A DNA stretch of 64,000 nucleotides from Lutibacter sp. (GTDB taxonomy: Bacteria; Bacteroidota; Bacteroidia; Flavobacteriales; Flavobacteriaceae). A program made the position numbers and the translations under genes. A model generated the notes under the pieces. The model saw only the letters and a program-made list of their open reading frames with translations. It made no database searches and had not been told where the DNA came from. Position 1 is the stretch's first letter. The number at the start of each line of letters is the position of its first letter. The stretch lies in the NCBI GenBank assembly GCA_030683995.1, contig JAUXPH010000015.1:186001-250000 (forward strand), in the 5' to 3' direction. Of the stretch, positions 28,845-37,256 are shown piece by piece.

Positions 28845-30002
28845 TTAAATTTCTACGGTAGATAATCTGTTCAACACTTCCTTTAACACGGTTTCTGAAA
28901 CGCACAACGAAGCGCGGATATAGCCTTCACCCTGCGAACCAAATATATTTCCCGGGGTGATAAACACATCGTTTTCATACAGTAACTTGTCGGTAAACAC
29001 TGTTGCGTCTTTGCCTTCGGGCAGTTTTGCCCACACAAACAATCCGCCGTAATTTTTATTGTAGGTACAGCCTATGGCGTCAAAAATTTCCCGCACTATT
29101 TTCTGTCTTTTTTGATAGATGTCATTTTGATTGATAAACCAGTCTTCCGATAATTTTAGGGCTTCCACTGCGCCTTTCTGAATCCCGAAAAACATTCCGG
29201 AATCCATATTGCTTTTCACTTCCAAAATTGTTTTGATCATTTCGGCATTGCCCACCACCATTCCTACGCGCCATCCGGCCATATTGAAGGTTTTGCTCAA
29301 CGAATTCAGTTCAATAGCCACTTCTTTTGCGCCTTCCGTTTCCATAATGCTGATCGGATTGTCATTCAGCACAAAAGAATACGGATTGTCGTTCACAATT
29401 AAAATATTGTGCTTTTTTCCAAAGGCAATCAGTTGTTCAAAATCTTCTTTTGAAGCCACCGCCCCGGTAGGCATATGGGGATAATTCACCCACATTATTT
29501 TCACCTTGCTTAATTCCAGCTTTTCAATTTCATCAAAATTTGGCAACCAATTTGTTTCTTGTCGCAAGGCATAAAAAACAGGTTCCGCTTCCAACAACCT
29601 GGTTACAGATTCATACGTTGGATAGCCCGGATTTGGAATCAGCACTTGATCGCCGGCATTTAAAAAAGCCATAGAAATATGCATAATTCCTTCTTTTGAT
29701 CCCATCAAAGGCAATATTTCATTGGCAGGATTTAGCGATACGTTGAAATTGGTCTTGTAAAAATACGCGATGCCTTCGCGCAATTCAGGAATTCCCTGGT
29801 AACTCTGATACTGATGCGCCGTTGGCAGTTCCATCGCATTTTTTATGGCTTCAATCACCCTGGTTGGCGGATTCAAATCGGGACTTCCGATGGCCAGGTT
29901 GATAATTGGTTTTCCTGCATTCCGCAATGAGGCCACTTCCCGCAACTTTACGGAAAAGTAGTATTCTTTAACGTTCTTTAATCTGTTTGCTTTTGGTATC
30001 AT
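28845..30002 (-). CDS. Aminotransferase class I/II, probably aromatic
   Basis: This is a PLP-dependent class I/II aminotransferase of 385 residues. The PLP lysine is in ELNSLSKTFNMAGWRVGM, and NLAIGSPDLNPPTRVIEAI is the N-terminal substrate region. Placed between pheA and tyrA, it probably carries out the final transamination of phenylpyruvate and 4-hydroxyphenylpyruvate, which is inferred from context. Its start codon overlaps the pheA stop by one base (TAATG), so translation is likely coupled. Confidence 0.9.
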   Translation of the reverse strand: MIPKANRLKNVKEYYFSVKLREVASLRNAGKPIINLAIGSPDLNPPTRVIEAIKNAMELPTAHQYQSYQGIPELREGIAYFYKTNFNVSLNPANEILPLMGSKEGIMHISMAFLNAGDQVLIPNPGYPTYESVTRLLEAEPVFYALRQETNWLPNFDEIEKLELSKVKIMWVNYPHMPTGAVASKEDFEQLIAFGKKHNILIVNDNPYSFVLNDNPISIMETEGAKEVAIELNSLSKTFNMAGWRVGMVVGNAEMIKTILEVKSNMDSGMFFGIQKGAVEALKLSEDWFINQNDIYQKRQKIVREIFDAIGCTYNKNYGGLFVWAKLPEGKDATVFTDKLLYENDVFITPGNIFGSQGEGYIRASLCVSETVLKEVLNRLSTVEI

Positions 30003-30820
30003 TAACGTTTGCTTTTATTGTATTCGCCCAACACTTTTAAGGCTTCCGTTTTTTCATTCACTTCTTTGATGGCATTGAAATAATCGGCATAGCTGTCGAA
30101 AATAAAATCGGCAAAAAATGCATATTTCCAAGGCGTTTCAATTACCGGCATCGATTGTATTTTGGAAAGGTTTAAATTGTGCTTTGCCAAAATGGTCAAT
30201 ACTTGCGCCAAACTACCTGTGTCATTGCTGGTGATAAATTTGATGGATGCCTTATTTGCCGAAACACTTTTTTTGCTTTCACCATTGGTCAGGATGAAAA
30301 ATCGGGTTGCATTGTCTTTGATGGTCTGTATTTCCGGCGCAATGATTTCCAAATTGTAAATCTCAGCCGCCAAACTGCCTGCGATTGCCGCCACACCCAT
30401 CAGTTTGTGATCCTGAATTCTTTTTGCCACCGCTGCGGTATCTTTATCTTCAATGAGTTTGATATGCGGATAATCATTAAAAAATTTATGGCATTGCAGC
30501 AAAGCCATCGGGTGTGAATACACCTCCTTGATATCGGCTATTGTTTGTCCGCCCAAGGCCATTAAATTATGGTGAATGGGCAAATAATGTTCCCCGCAAA
30601 TGGTGAGTTTATGGTCGTCTATGAGCGCATAGTTTGGCAAAATAGCGCCTGCAATGGAATTTTCAATGGCCATCACAATAACCTCTGCCTTTTTGCTGAA
30701 CAGCAAGCCCGGCATTTCGCTGAACGACATACACTCGACCAAGTCGATATTTTTTCCGAAATATTCTTCGGCCACAATGTGGTGAAATGATCCTTTAATT
30801 CCTTGTATTGCTACTTTCAT
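30002..30820 (-). CDS. pheA: Prephenate dehydratase with ACT domain
   Basis: This enzyme dehydrates and decarboxylates prephenate to phenylpyruvate. The catalytic domain has MAIENSIAGAILPNYALI at about residues 50-67 and TRFFILTN at about residues 172-179. The C-terminal ACT domain (about residues 190-272) begins near ASIKFITSNDTGSLAQVL and allows Phe feedback. Length is 272 residues without a fused mutase. It is the first gene of the operon, preceded by two 90-bp repeats, a terminator and a Phe/Tyr-rich leader peptide. Confidence 0.94.
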   Translation of the reverse strand: MKVAIQGIKGSFHHIVAEEYFGKNIDLVECMSFSEMPGLLFSKKAEVIVMAIENSIAGAILPNYALIDDHKLTICGEHYLPIHHNLMALGGQTIADIKEVYSHPMALLQCHKFFNDYPHIKLIEDKDTAAVAKRIQDHKLMGVAAIAGSLAAEIYNLEIIAPEIQTIKDNATRFFILTNGESKKSVSANKASIKFITSNDTGSLAQVLTILAKHNLNLSKIQSMPVIETPWKYAFFADFIFDSYADYFNAIKEVNEKTEALKVLGEYNKSKR

Positions 30821-31012
30821 TCGGTATTCTTATCTGTTTTTTATTGGTCCTCAGGAATGCGTATTTGTTCCTTTTGTTTTTAAATCATGTTATAGTTATA
30901 CGCATTTCATTCGGTATTCTTATTTGTTTTAATTCTGTCCTCAGGAATGCGTATTTGTTGATTTTGTTTTTATATATGTTATAAGTTGTACGCATTTCAT
31001 CAAATTTGTATC
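30819..31012 (-). repeat. Two 90-bp direct repeats upstream of pheA
   Basis: TCGGTATTCTTAT starts at 30821 and again at 30911, an exact 90-bp period, and each copy includes CTCAGGAATGCGTATTTGTT. On the mRNA each unit can form AATGCGTA...TACGCATT (8 bp) around a loop of some 30 nt. Each unit ends in ACCGAATGAAA, the sequence that forms the pheA start in the last copy. The upstream unit thus carries a decoy start with short ORFs (MKCV then stop; MKCVQLITYI in the other copy). A translational-control role is possible but untested. Confidence 0.7.
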
Positions 31013-31042
31013 AAAAAAAAAGCCTCGAAATTTTTCGAGACC
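31013..31042 (-). terminator. Attenuator terminator of the aromatic operon
   Basis: On the minus strand GTCTCGAAA, loop AA, TTTCGAGGC and then TTTTTTTTT form an intrinsic terminator with a 9-bp stem including one G-T pair. It lies about 40 nt after the Phe/Tyr leader ORF and about 190 nt before pheA, so it would end transcription inside the leader. Confidence 0.88.
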
Positions 31043-31081
31043 TTTATTATTTATTTTTGTTAAAATAACACATACGAAGCC

Positions 31082-31144
31082 TCATCTCTTATTGCTAAAA
31101 TAAAAGTAAAAATAAAAGCTGTTCCAAGTGTAATTTGTCATCAT
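31082..31144 (-). CDS. Phe/Tyr-rich leader peptide of the aromatic operon
   Basis: This 20-residue ORF is missing from the ORF track. It reads MMTNYTWNSFYFYFYFSNKR and ends in TGA. Seven consecutive aromatic codons (FYFYFYF) follow another Tyr and a Trp. A matching promoter lies just upstream, a strong terminator just downstream, then pheA, the aminotransferase gene and tyrA. This is the layout of pheL-type ribosome-mediated attenuation, with both Phe and Tyr sensed, as fits an operon that makes both. By eye only a weak five-pair antiterminator (GAGAU with GUCUC) was found. Confidence 0.88.
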   Translation of the reverse strand: MMTNYTWNSFYFYFYFSNKR

Positions 31145-31161
31145 CGTTGTTTATTGAAGCG

Positions 31162-31193
31162 CAAATCTAACCATTAATTTTAAAAACACACAA
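31162..31193 (-). promoter_or_regulatory. Promoter of the aromatic leader transcript
   Basis: On the minus strand TTG (31193-31191), a 21-nt spacer and TAGATTTG (31169-31162) match the Bacteroidota promoter at both boxes. The leader peptide ATG follows 17 nt after the -7 box. Confidence 0.75.
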
Positions 31194-31446
31194 TTTATTT
31201 GCCTAAAATAAATAACAATTATTAAAATCTCAGTAAAATTAACACAAAAATGATATATTCATAAATTAAATATTGCAATACAGTCTTTTTTTGAGTTTTA
31301 AACATATATTTATTAGGAATAATTTAATAAAGGCTAAAGAAAGTCATTAGGCAAAAAGCAGCAGGTACTTCATAATTTAAACAAGCCATTGATTCAACGG
31401 CGCAACAATTACATAATTAAACAGAAAAGACCACTTAAAAGTTAAC
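31194..31446. other. AT-rich spacer between divergent promoters
   Basis: No gene, hairpin or repeat stands out in this AT-rich stretch. It separates the aromatic leader promoter from the wzi-like gene's -7 box. Confidence 0.5.
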
Positions 31447-31454
31447 TACCTTTG
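31447..31454 (+). promoter_or_regulatory. -7 box upstream of the Wzi-like gene
   Basis: TACCTTTG matches TAnnTTTG and ends 25 nt before the ATG. No clear TTG lies at the -33 distance. Confidence 0.45.
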
Positions 31455-31479
31455 AAACAATTATTTTGAAATTTAAAAA

Positions 31480-32853
31480 ATGCTTTTGAAATTTTTATTG
31501 GCTGTGATCTTATATTGTATTGGCTTCTTGCAGGCCTTTGCACAAAACATTCCACTTAGCTATTCAGTGTCGATAAATTCATCGGTTTCTAGTGAAAGCA
31601 CCCTGCCTTTTTGGATGACAGCCAATAAATTTGGCGCCGTACCAAACAGCCGTCACAGTTCTGTTTATGCTAAAGTATTTTCAGACTTTAAGGATTCTGA
31701 GAGCAAATTTTCTTTTTCCTATAAAACAAGTTTTACAGGATATTTGGCCTCAAAAAACAATTTTTTTATCAATGAACTTTATGGAAGTTTAAAGTTTAAA
31801 GGCGTACAGTTGGATTTGGGCAGTAAAAATGATGAAATAAAATGGGAGGGGCTGTCATCTTCCAACGGAGATATTATAAAATCCACTAATGCAAGGGCTT
31901 TTCCGGGCTTCAACCTAAAAACAATAGATTATTTAAAACTTCCCTTTGCCAGAAAATGGCTGCGCGTAAAAGCATCTTTTGGGGAGTATCTGTTAATTGA
32001 CAAACGTATTGTTGAACAAGTGCGCCTTCACCATAAAAATTTGTATTTTAAATCGATTTTAAGCGAAAGGTTTTCCTTGATTGCAGGAATGGATCATTAT
32101 GTACAATGGGGTGGCATTTCAGAAGAATATGGGAATTTCCCATCCGCTTTTAAAGATTATTTAAGGATTAATATAGGGTATTCAGGCGGTGAAGGAGCTT
32201 TAATAGGCGATCAAATCAATGCTTTGGGAAATACTGTGGGCGCTTATTTGTTTCAATTTAATTATACGGGCGAAAAAACAAATTGGAATGCCTATTGGTC
32301 GCATCCATTTGAAGATCGATCCGGAAGAGAATTGTCCAATTATCCAGATGCTTTATATGGCCTTTTTATCGACCTGAAAAAACCTAAAAGTTTTATTACC
32401 CACATTTTAGGAGAGTTTACTTATACCAAACATATGAGCGGAAGCACTGGAATTAGCGGACGTGACGGTTACTTCAACAATGGCGTCTATAAATCTGGCT
32501 GGACTTATTTTGGCCGTACCATTGGCGCTCCTTTTCTACACACTAAGGAACCCGTTAACGGAATTACAGAGGGAATTGATCCAAATTACAGCAGGTTTAC
32601 CGCCTATCATTTAGGGCTTAAAGGCTTTTTGCGTCCGAACATTCAGTATAAAACATATTTCAGCTATGTCCGCTACCCCGGTTGGTTTGACAATCCCATA
32701 AATAAAGAACAGTTTTCATCCCTTATTGCATTTTATCTTCAACCAAAAAACAGTCCATTTGAAATTTCGGTTGGAGGGGCCGCCGATTTTGGCAGCGCTT
32801 TGCCCAAAAATTTTGGAAGTTTTTTTCAATTGCGGTTTCCTTTAAGTGATTAG
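31480..32853 (+). CDS. Wzi-family outer-membrane protein (capsule assembly)
   Basis: A signal peptide (MLLKFLLAVILYCIGFLQAF, then AQ) precedes a 435-residue mature part rich in alternating aromatic and polar residues, as in an outer-membrane beta-barrel. Features such as PFWMTANKFGAVP, DLGSKNDEIKWEG and WNAYWSHPFEDRSG resemble the Wzi/CapA family. In E. coli Wzi binds capsule polysaccharide at the surface; a similar role here is inferred. It opens the glycan region and lies upstream of a PHP-type phosphatase on the same strand, with a 258-nt repeat-containing gap. Confidence 0.8.
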   Translation: MLLKFLLAVILYCIGFLQAFAQNIPLSYSVSINSSVSSESTLPFWMTANKFGAVPNSRHSSVYAKVFSDFKDSESKFSFSYKTSFTGYLASKNNFFINELYGSLKFKGVQLDLGSKNDEIKWEGLSSSNGDIIKSTNARAFPGFNLKTIDYLKLPFARKWLRVKASFGEYLLIDKRIVEQVRLHHKNLYFKSILSERFSLIAGMDHYVQWGGISEEYGNFPSAFKDYLRINIGYSGGEGALIGDQINALGNTVGAYLFQFNYTGEKTNWNAYWSHPFEDRSGRELSNYPDALYGLFIDLKKPKSFITHILGEFTYTKHMSGSTGISGRDGYFNNGVYKSGWTYFGRTIGAPFLHTKEPVNGITEGIDPNYSRFTAYHLGLKGFLRPNIQYKTYFSYVRYPGWFDNPINKEQFSSLIAFYLQPKNSPFEISVGGAADFGSALPKNFGSFFQLRFPLSD

Positions 32854-33077
32854 TTAATTGAAAAAATTATAAATTATGTGTTTTTGGTTATTTGTTAAAG
32901 GGGTTTTGAGTCTTGCTGTTGATGGATTGAATATAAATGTTGGATTTTAAAATAAATAAACTTCCGACTGCCGACTTCGGTCTTCCTGCTTTTTACACAC
33001 CCCTGCCCCTCTCAAGAGGGGAATTAATTGCGGTGAATTATTATAGTTCAAACGAATAAACTTCCCAACAAATTCCT

Positions 33078-33085
33078 TAAATTTG
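33078..33085 (+). promoter_or_regulatory. -7 box upstream of the PHP phosphatase
   Basis: TAAATTTG fits TAnnTTTG and lies 26 nt before the ATG at 33112. The -33 element is not evident. Just upstream (about 32998-33024) is another palindrome, CCCCTCTCAAGAGGGG. Confidence 0.42.
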
Positions 33086-33111
33086 CCCCTTATCTCAAAT
33101 ATTGCTGTTTT

Positions 33112-33852
33112 ATGTTTTCCTTTTTTCAAAAAAAGACTCCGCTTACCGACTTATTTTCATCAGATTTTGTGGATATTCATTCTCATTTTTTACCTAATAT
33201 CGATGACGGTTCCAAAAGTATGGATGAATCGGTGGTGATGTTACGGAGGATGCAAGGCTATGGGGTTAAACATATTATCTGTACGCCACACGTGATGGAA
33301 AGTGTTTGGGAAAATGCTTCCGAAACCATTCAGCAACAATTAGATGCCCTGAATGCGCATTTAAAAAGCATTGCATTTACCGATATTTCTATCACTGCCG
33401 CCGCCGAATATATGCTGGATGCCAATTTTGACCGGCTGCTAAAAACAGAAAAACTGCGTACTTTAAAAGACAATTATATTTTGGTGGAACTGTCGTTCCT
33501 AAATGCACCCATTAATTTATATGAAACCCTTTTCAATATTCAAATTGCAGGCTATAAACCTGTTTTGGCGCATCCTGAAAGGTATTCTTATTTCCATAAT
33601 GACTTTAAGGAATATGCAAAACTAAAAGCAGCGGGCTGTTTGTTCCAGATCAACTTGCTTTCTCTGTCTAATTACTACGGATCCTCTGTTGCAGAGGTTT
33701 CTCTACAACTTTTAAAACAACAATTGATTGATTTTGCAGGCACTGATACGCACAAGCACCATCATCTCGATTTTTTGGAAAAGGCTGTTGATGGGAAGGT
33801 TTTAAAATTGATTGAACCTGTACTTAAGGCGAATGACTTTTTTAAAGAGTAG
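33112..33852 (+). CDS. CpsB/CapC/YwqE-type protein-tyrosine phosphatase (PHP fold)
   Basis: This 246-residue protein has the PHP-family metal-binding motifs DIHSHFLPNIDDGSKS (about residues 22-37), TPHVMESVWEN, PVLAHPERY and GTDTHKHHH. Relatives dephosphorylate the tyrosine-rich tail of capsule autokinases. A Wzc-like kinase with such a tail is encoded nearby on the opposite strand, so the two probably form a phosphorylation pair controlling polymer export. That pairing is inferred. It is cytoplasmic, with no signal peptide. Confidence 0.88.
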   Translation: MFSFFQKKTPLTDLFSSDFVDIHSHFLPNIDDGSKSMDESVVMLRRMQGYGVKHIICTPHVMESVWENASETIQQQLDALNAHLKSIAFTDISITAAAEYMLDANFDRLLKTEKLRTLKDNYILVELSFLNAPINLYETLFNIQIAGYKPVLAHPERYSYFHNDFKEYAKLKAAGCLFQINLLSLSNYYGSSVAEVSLQLLKQQLIDFAGTDTHKHHHLDFLEKAVDGKVLKLIEPVLKANDFFKE

Positions 33853-33922
33853 GGATTTACGCCCTTCGACCCGATAGCTATCGGGTGCGCTCAGGGTGAC
33901 GAATTACGATTGACGATTCCCT

Positions 33923-34125
33923 CTGGTGCTCGTCTGTGACGATTACCTACTTAAATTAGCATATAAAACGTAGCGTTTGCAATGCGGATAACGCATTCTC
34001 GATGTAAGGGTTAGGGACATTTTGGTGGTTCACAACAACTTTCTTAGAAGATTTAGTTAGTTCTGGACAGGTTGCCGCAGTCGAAACGGCTTTTCTAGCC
34101 GTTTCTCCATCGCAATGACGGGGGT
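33923..34125 (+). repeat. Composite REP-like repeat, copy A
   Basis: It starts with the hairpin CTGGTGCTCGTCTGTGACGA, continues with TGTAGCGTTTGTAACGCGG-like sequence (here diverged) and GTAAGGGTTAGGGACATTTT. Next come 32-bp units of the TTAGTTAGTTCTTGACAGG kind. It ends in CATCGCAATGACGGGGG, the right end of the MITE-like element. Related copies begin at 42991, 46120 and 48705. The hairpin with a preceding GTAG (on the other strand) resembles REP elements of RAYT transposases. No RAYT gene is in the window. Confidence 0.7.
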
Positions 34126-34159
34126 TTTAAGGAACTTTGCAGTTGCAATGATTAGATAT

Positions 34160-34441
34160 CTATCCTTCAGATAGATCTTTCCAAGTTGGATTTTTTAGTT
34201 GTATCAGCTCTTCTTTTTTTTTGCGTTTGCCTGCTTTTAATTGCTTTTCTCTTACAATAGCTTGATTTATCTCCTCAAATTCTTCAAAATATACCAATTT
34301 ATCACAATTATATTTTGAAGTAAATCCTTTATAGACCTTTGTCTTATGTTGCTGTACACGTTCTAATAAATTACTGGTTACCCCAATATAAATAACCGTA
34401 TTGTTCCTATTAGCCATAAAATATATGTAACTCTTTTTCAT
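34160..34441 (-). CDS. Small GIY-YIG nuclease-domain protein
   Basis: The 93-residue protein is essentially one GIY-YIG domain: YIYFMANRNNTVIYIGVTSN at residues 5-24, then LLERVQQHKTKVYKGFTSKYNC and a conserved Glu region (REKQLKAGKRKKKEELI). It resembles the UPF0213/URI-like endonuclease group. A second copy lies at 40900-41214, about 80% alike by eye. Both are immediately followed upstream by the same sequence (GCCAGTAAA...GTCATTGCGAGGCG), suggesting that gene and repeat travel together. Nuclease activity and target are unknown. Confidence 0.85.
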   Translation of the reverse strand: MKKSYIYFMANRNNTVIYIGVTSNLLERVQQHKTKVYKGFTSKYNCDKLVYFEEFEEINQAIVREKQLKAGKRKKKEELIQLKNPTWKDLSEG

Positions 34442-34531
34442 TTAGTGAAGTTACCTAATTTTTTCGACATCATAAGCCAGTAAAATTACTAAAACCCGTC
34501 ATTGCATTACTCTAAAGCTAATTGTAACCGA

Positions 34532-34780
34532 GTCATTGCGAGGCGTTATTGAGCGAGAGCGAAAGAACAACGTGGCAACCTGCCCTGAACTACCGCAAAG
34601 CTAATGAGAAAGCTATTGCTTATTTATCGTTGCGTTTGTTTAATTCCGTTAGTTCACAACAGGTTTCTTAGGGACATTTCGGTAGTTCGCGACAAATTCT
34701 TATGGGATTGAGTTAGTTCACGACAGGTTGCCGCGTTGGATTTCTTCAGCTGCGCCTCAGTAATCCGCCTCGCAATGACG
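34532..34780. mobile_element. MITE-like element with GTCATTGCGAGGCG inverted ends, copy A
   Basis: The left end GTCATTGCGAGGCG...GCGGCAACCTGCCCTGAACTA (with one change, GTGG) is mirrored at the right end by TTAGTTCACGACAGGTTGCC ... CGCCTCGCAATGAC. The degenerate inverted repeats are about 70 nt. The 249-bp element has no coding capacity. The interior contains 32-bp units of the TTAGTTC...TTCTTAG kind. Copies with the same left end are at 41272 and 50213. Confidence 0.65.
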
Positions 34781-34826
34781 AAATTTGTTTTCACTTTAAC
34801 ATTTGAGCTTTGAACTTTTAAACCCC

Positions 34827-34884
34827 GCGCGCCGGCTGGCCCTTTCGCTAAAAATGTTCACTGAACATTTTTTTAACGCTCAGT
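34827..34884. repeat. Covarying-hairpin repeat, copy 1
   Basis: The constant flank CGCGCGCCGGCTGGCCCTTT and CGCTAAAAA leads into a hairpin TGTTC-ACT-GAACA, followed by TTTTTTTAACGCTCAGTCC. It lies directly after the Wzc stop codon (minus strand). Other copies have the same flanks but a different, still self-complementary stem. Confidence 0.75.
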
Positions 34885-34885
34885 C

Positions 34886-37246
34886 CTACTTACTAAACAA
34901 CGTTTTATACCAAGGTTTCATTATAACTTCCTCACTATATCCTCCATATCCGTAGCCATAGCCATAACCTCTTTCAAGATCGGTGCCGTTTATCAACATC
35001 GCCATATTTGGCAATCTTTTTTCTTCATACATCATTTTTGGAATCGACAATAGGCGTTTGTCCAAATAATTGGCGCGCACCACATAAATAAACATATCTG
35101 CCAAATGGCTCAACAACAAGGTGTCTGTCACCAAATTTACAGGAGCCGTATCCACAATCACATAATCATAGTGTTGTTTTCCATAGGCCAAAACTTCTTC
35201 AAATCGTCCGTTCATCAACAATTCCGAAGGGTTTGGCGGTATGAGGCTGGAACTTATAAAATCGAAATTCACTGCTGTTACCGATTCAATAATGTCGGTT
35301 GGTTTTAAGGCATTGTCCATTAAAAAGTGTGTCAGACCCTTTTCATATTTTAATTCCAGATATTCCCCAATTTTTGGTTTTCTGATATCGGCACCTATCA
35401 GCAGCACTTTTTTGTCGGTCAAAGACAAAACAGCCGCTAAATTGATGGACACGAATGTTTTGCCCTCCCCGCTGATGGTTGAGGTGACAAAAATGGTTTT
35501 TCCGCCTTGTTTTACGCCTGTGAGCATAAAATTGATATTGGTTCTCAGCAACCTGAAAGATTCGGCGACACTGCTTCTGTCACTGTCGGAAACCACAATT
35601 TTATCTTCAGATTTTGTGTTGGGTACATCACCTAAAATTGGTGCATTCACCAGCGATTCCAAATCTTTTCGGGAATGCACTTTATTGTCCAGCAACGTCA
35701 GCACATAAATAACTCCAAAAGGAATCAATAAACCCAACAGCAAGGCCGCTAGGTAAATGATGTTTTGCTTTGGCGCCACGGGTATATTGCTTCCGTAAGC
35801 CGTATCAATAATTTTGGCACTTGGCAGGGTAACCGCCATCGTAATGGCATTTTCTTCTCTTTTCTGCAGCAAATACAAATAAATTGTTTCCATAATTTGT
35901 TGCTGGCGTTGCATATCCCTAAACATTCTTTCCTGTTTTGGCACTTCGGAAATTGTGGACGCAAATTTCGATTGCTGGCCTTTTATGGCATTTAAGGAAA
36001 TTTTTAGCGCTGTTTTTGAATTGATCAGGCTTTGTTTGATGCTTTCCTCCAAGTTTTTTATTTGTCCGTTTAAATTAACGATGACCGGATTTATTTCGCT
36101 GGACCCTTTCAATATTCTGTTGCGTTCCAGCACCAATTGGTTGTATTTTTCTGTATTTCCATCCACAGAAGCATCTCCAATGCCTAAATTGGCAGGAATC
36201 AATTCACCCGGATTGGCATTTACATAATCACTCACATACTCGGCCAATTTTAACTGGGTATTCAGTTCCAATACCTCTTTTTCGACCAATGATTTAGACT
36301 GTACCGCCAAACCCGCTTCCGTAGCCAAATCTGTTAATTGGTTCCTCGTTTTAAATTGCTCTGCCCCTTTTTCAACACTCGACAATTCTTCGTTGACGAT
36401 TAAAATACGTTGGTTGATAAAATCATTGGTATTCTTGGCCGTTAAATTTTTGTCCTCCACCGCATCATTGTTGTATTGGGCAACCAGATTGTCCAATATT
36501 TCAATTGCTTTGGGTTTTACCGGATCGGTCAAACTTATTCGCAATACGCTTGCCTGTTTGCTGATTGGCTGAATTTGCAAGGCATTTCTGTACCTGCTCA
36601 CCACGTTTTCAAAAGGCACAATTTGCACAATGACCTCCTCATCATCTTTAAATTTTCCCTGTTTTAAAGGCGTTATGGACATTTCACCAAAACTGGTTTT
36701 GATAAGGTCTCCAAAATTATGTTCTTTTGATTTGTTTCCTGTGGCATCTTTTAAGGTAAAAGTGCTTGGTGAAGTGATTCTCACGGAAAATGACGTGTCG
36801 AGTTTGTGAAATACCGAATCTGCCGAAAAGAAGTTGATTTTTATGGGAGCCGATTTGCTGAATAATTCCGATTTTATGACGTTTCCCTGTTTGAAAAAAG
36901 TGATGTTTGTCCCCAATGACTTCACCACCCTTTCTGCCAGCGATTTGGATTTCAGCAATTCCATTTCATTGTCCAACACTGCTTTTGAACCACCCATCAA
37001 TCCCAAATCTGCAAAAGCAGTCAATTCAGAAGCCAATCCGCCCGAATTTTTATCGTCCACCAAAATAGTGGTAGAAACTGCATATTGGTTTGGGGTGTAT
37101 CTTAAATATAAAAATGCCCCCAATAAGGCCACTGCAACCCCCAGCACAAACCATTTCCAATGAAAAAGGTAGTTTTCCAGCTGCTCGCGCAGGTTGAAGG
37201 ATTCGTCGTTGTCGTTTATAGGGTTGAACTGATTGTTATCTTGCAT
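34886..37246 (-). CDS. Polysaccharide co-polymerase and tyrosine autokinase (Wzc-like)
   Basis: This inner-membrane protein couples polymer chain-length control with a cytoplasmic BY-kinase. Residues about 30-50 and 497-518 are membrane helices enclosing a periplasmic Wzz/GNVR domain with coiled coils. The kinase follows, with Walker A TISGEGKTF (about 590-598), Walker A' VLLIGADIRKPK (614-625) and Walker B YVIVDTAP (695-702). The tail has a Tyr cluster ERGYGYGYGYGGYSEE near 758-773. Length is 786 residues. It is 10 nt after the Wza-like gene; the PHP-type phosphatase nearby is a likely partner. Confidence 0.93.
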   Translation of the reverse strand: MQDNNQFNPINDNDESFNLREQLENYLFHWKWFVLGVAVALLGAFLYLRYTPNQYAVSTTILVDDKNSGGLASELTAFADLGLMGGSKAVLDNEMELLKSKSLAERVVKSLGTNITFFKQGNVIKSELFSKSAPIKINFFSADSVFHKLDTSFSVRITSPSTFTLKDATGNKSKEHNFGDLIKTSFGEMSITPLKQGKFKDDEEVIVQIVPFENVVSRYRNALQIQPISKQASVLRISLTDPVKPKAIEILDNLVAQYNNDAVEDKNLTAKNTNDFINQRILIVNEELSSVEKGAEQFKTRNQLTDLATEAGLAVQSKSLVEKEVLELNTQLKLAEYVSDYVNANPGELIPANLGIGDASVDGNTEKYNQLVLERNRILKGSSEINPVIVNLNGQIKNLEESIKQSLINSKTALKISLNAIKGQQSKFASTISEVPKQERMFRDMQRQQQIMETIYLYLLQKREENAITMAVTLPSAKIIDTAYGSNIPVAPKQNIIYLAALLLGLLIPFGVIYVLTLLDNKVHSRKDLESLVNAPILGDVPNTKSEDKIVVSDSDRSSVAESFRLLRTNINFMLTGVKQGGKTIFVTSTISGEGKTFVSINLAAVLSLTDKKVLLIGADIRKPKIGEYLELKYEKGLTHFLMDNALKPTDIIESVTAVNFDFISSSLIPPNPSELLMNGRFEEVLAYGKQHYDYVIVDTAPVNLVTDTLLLSHLADMFIYVVRANYLDKRLLSIPKMMYEEKRLPNMAMLINGTDLERGYGYGYGYGGYSEEVIMKPWYKTLFSK

Positions 37247-37256
37247 AAAGGTATTA

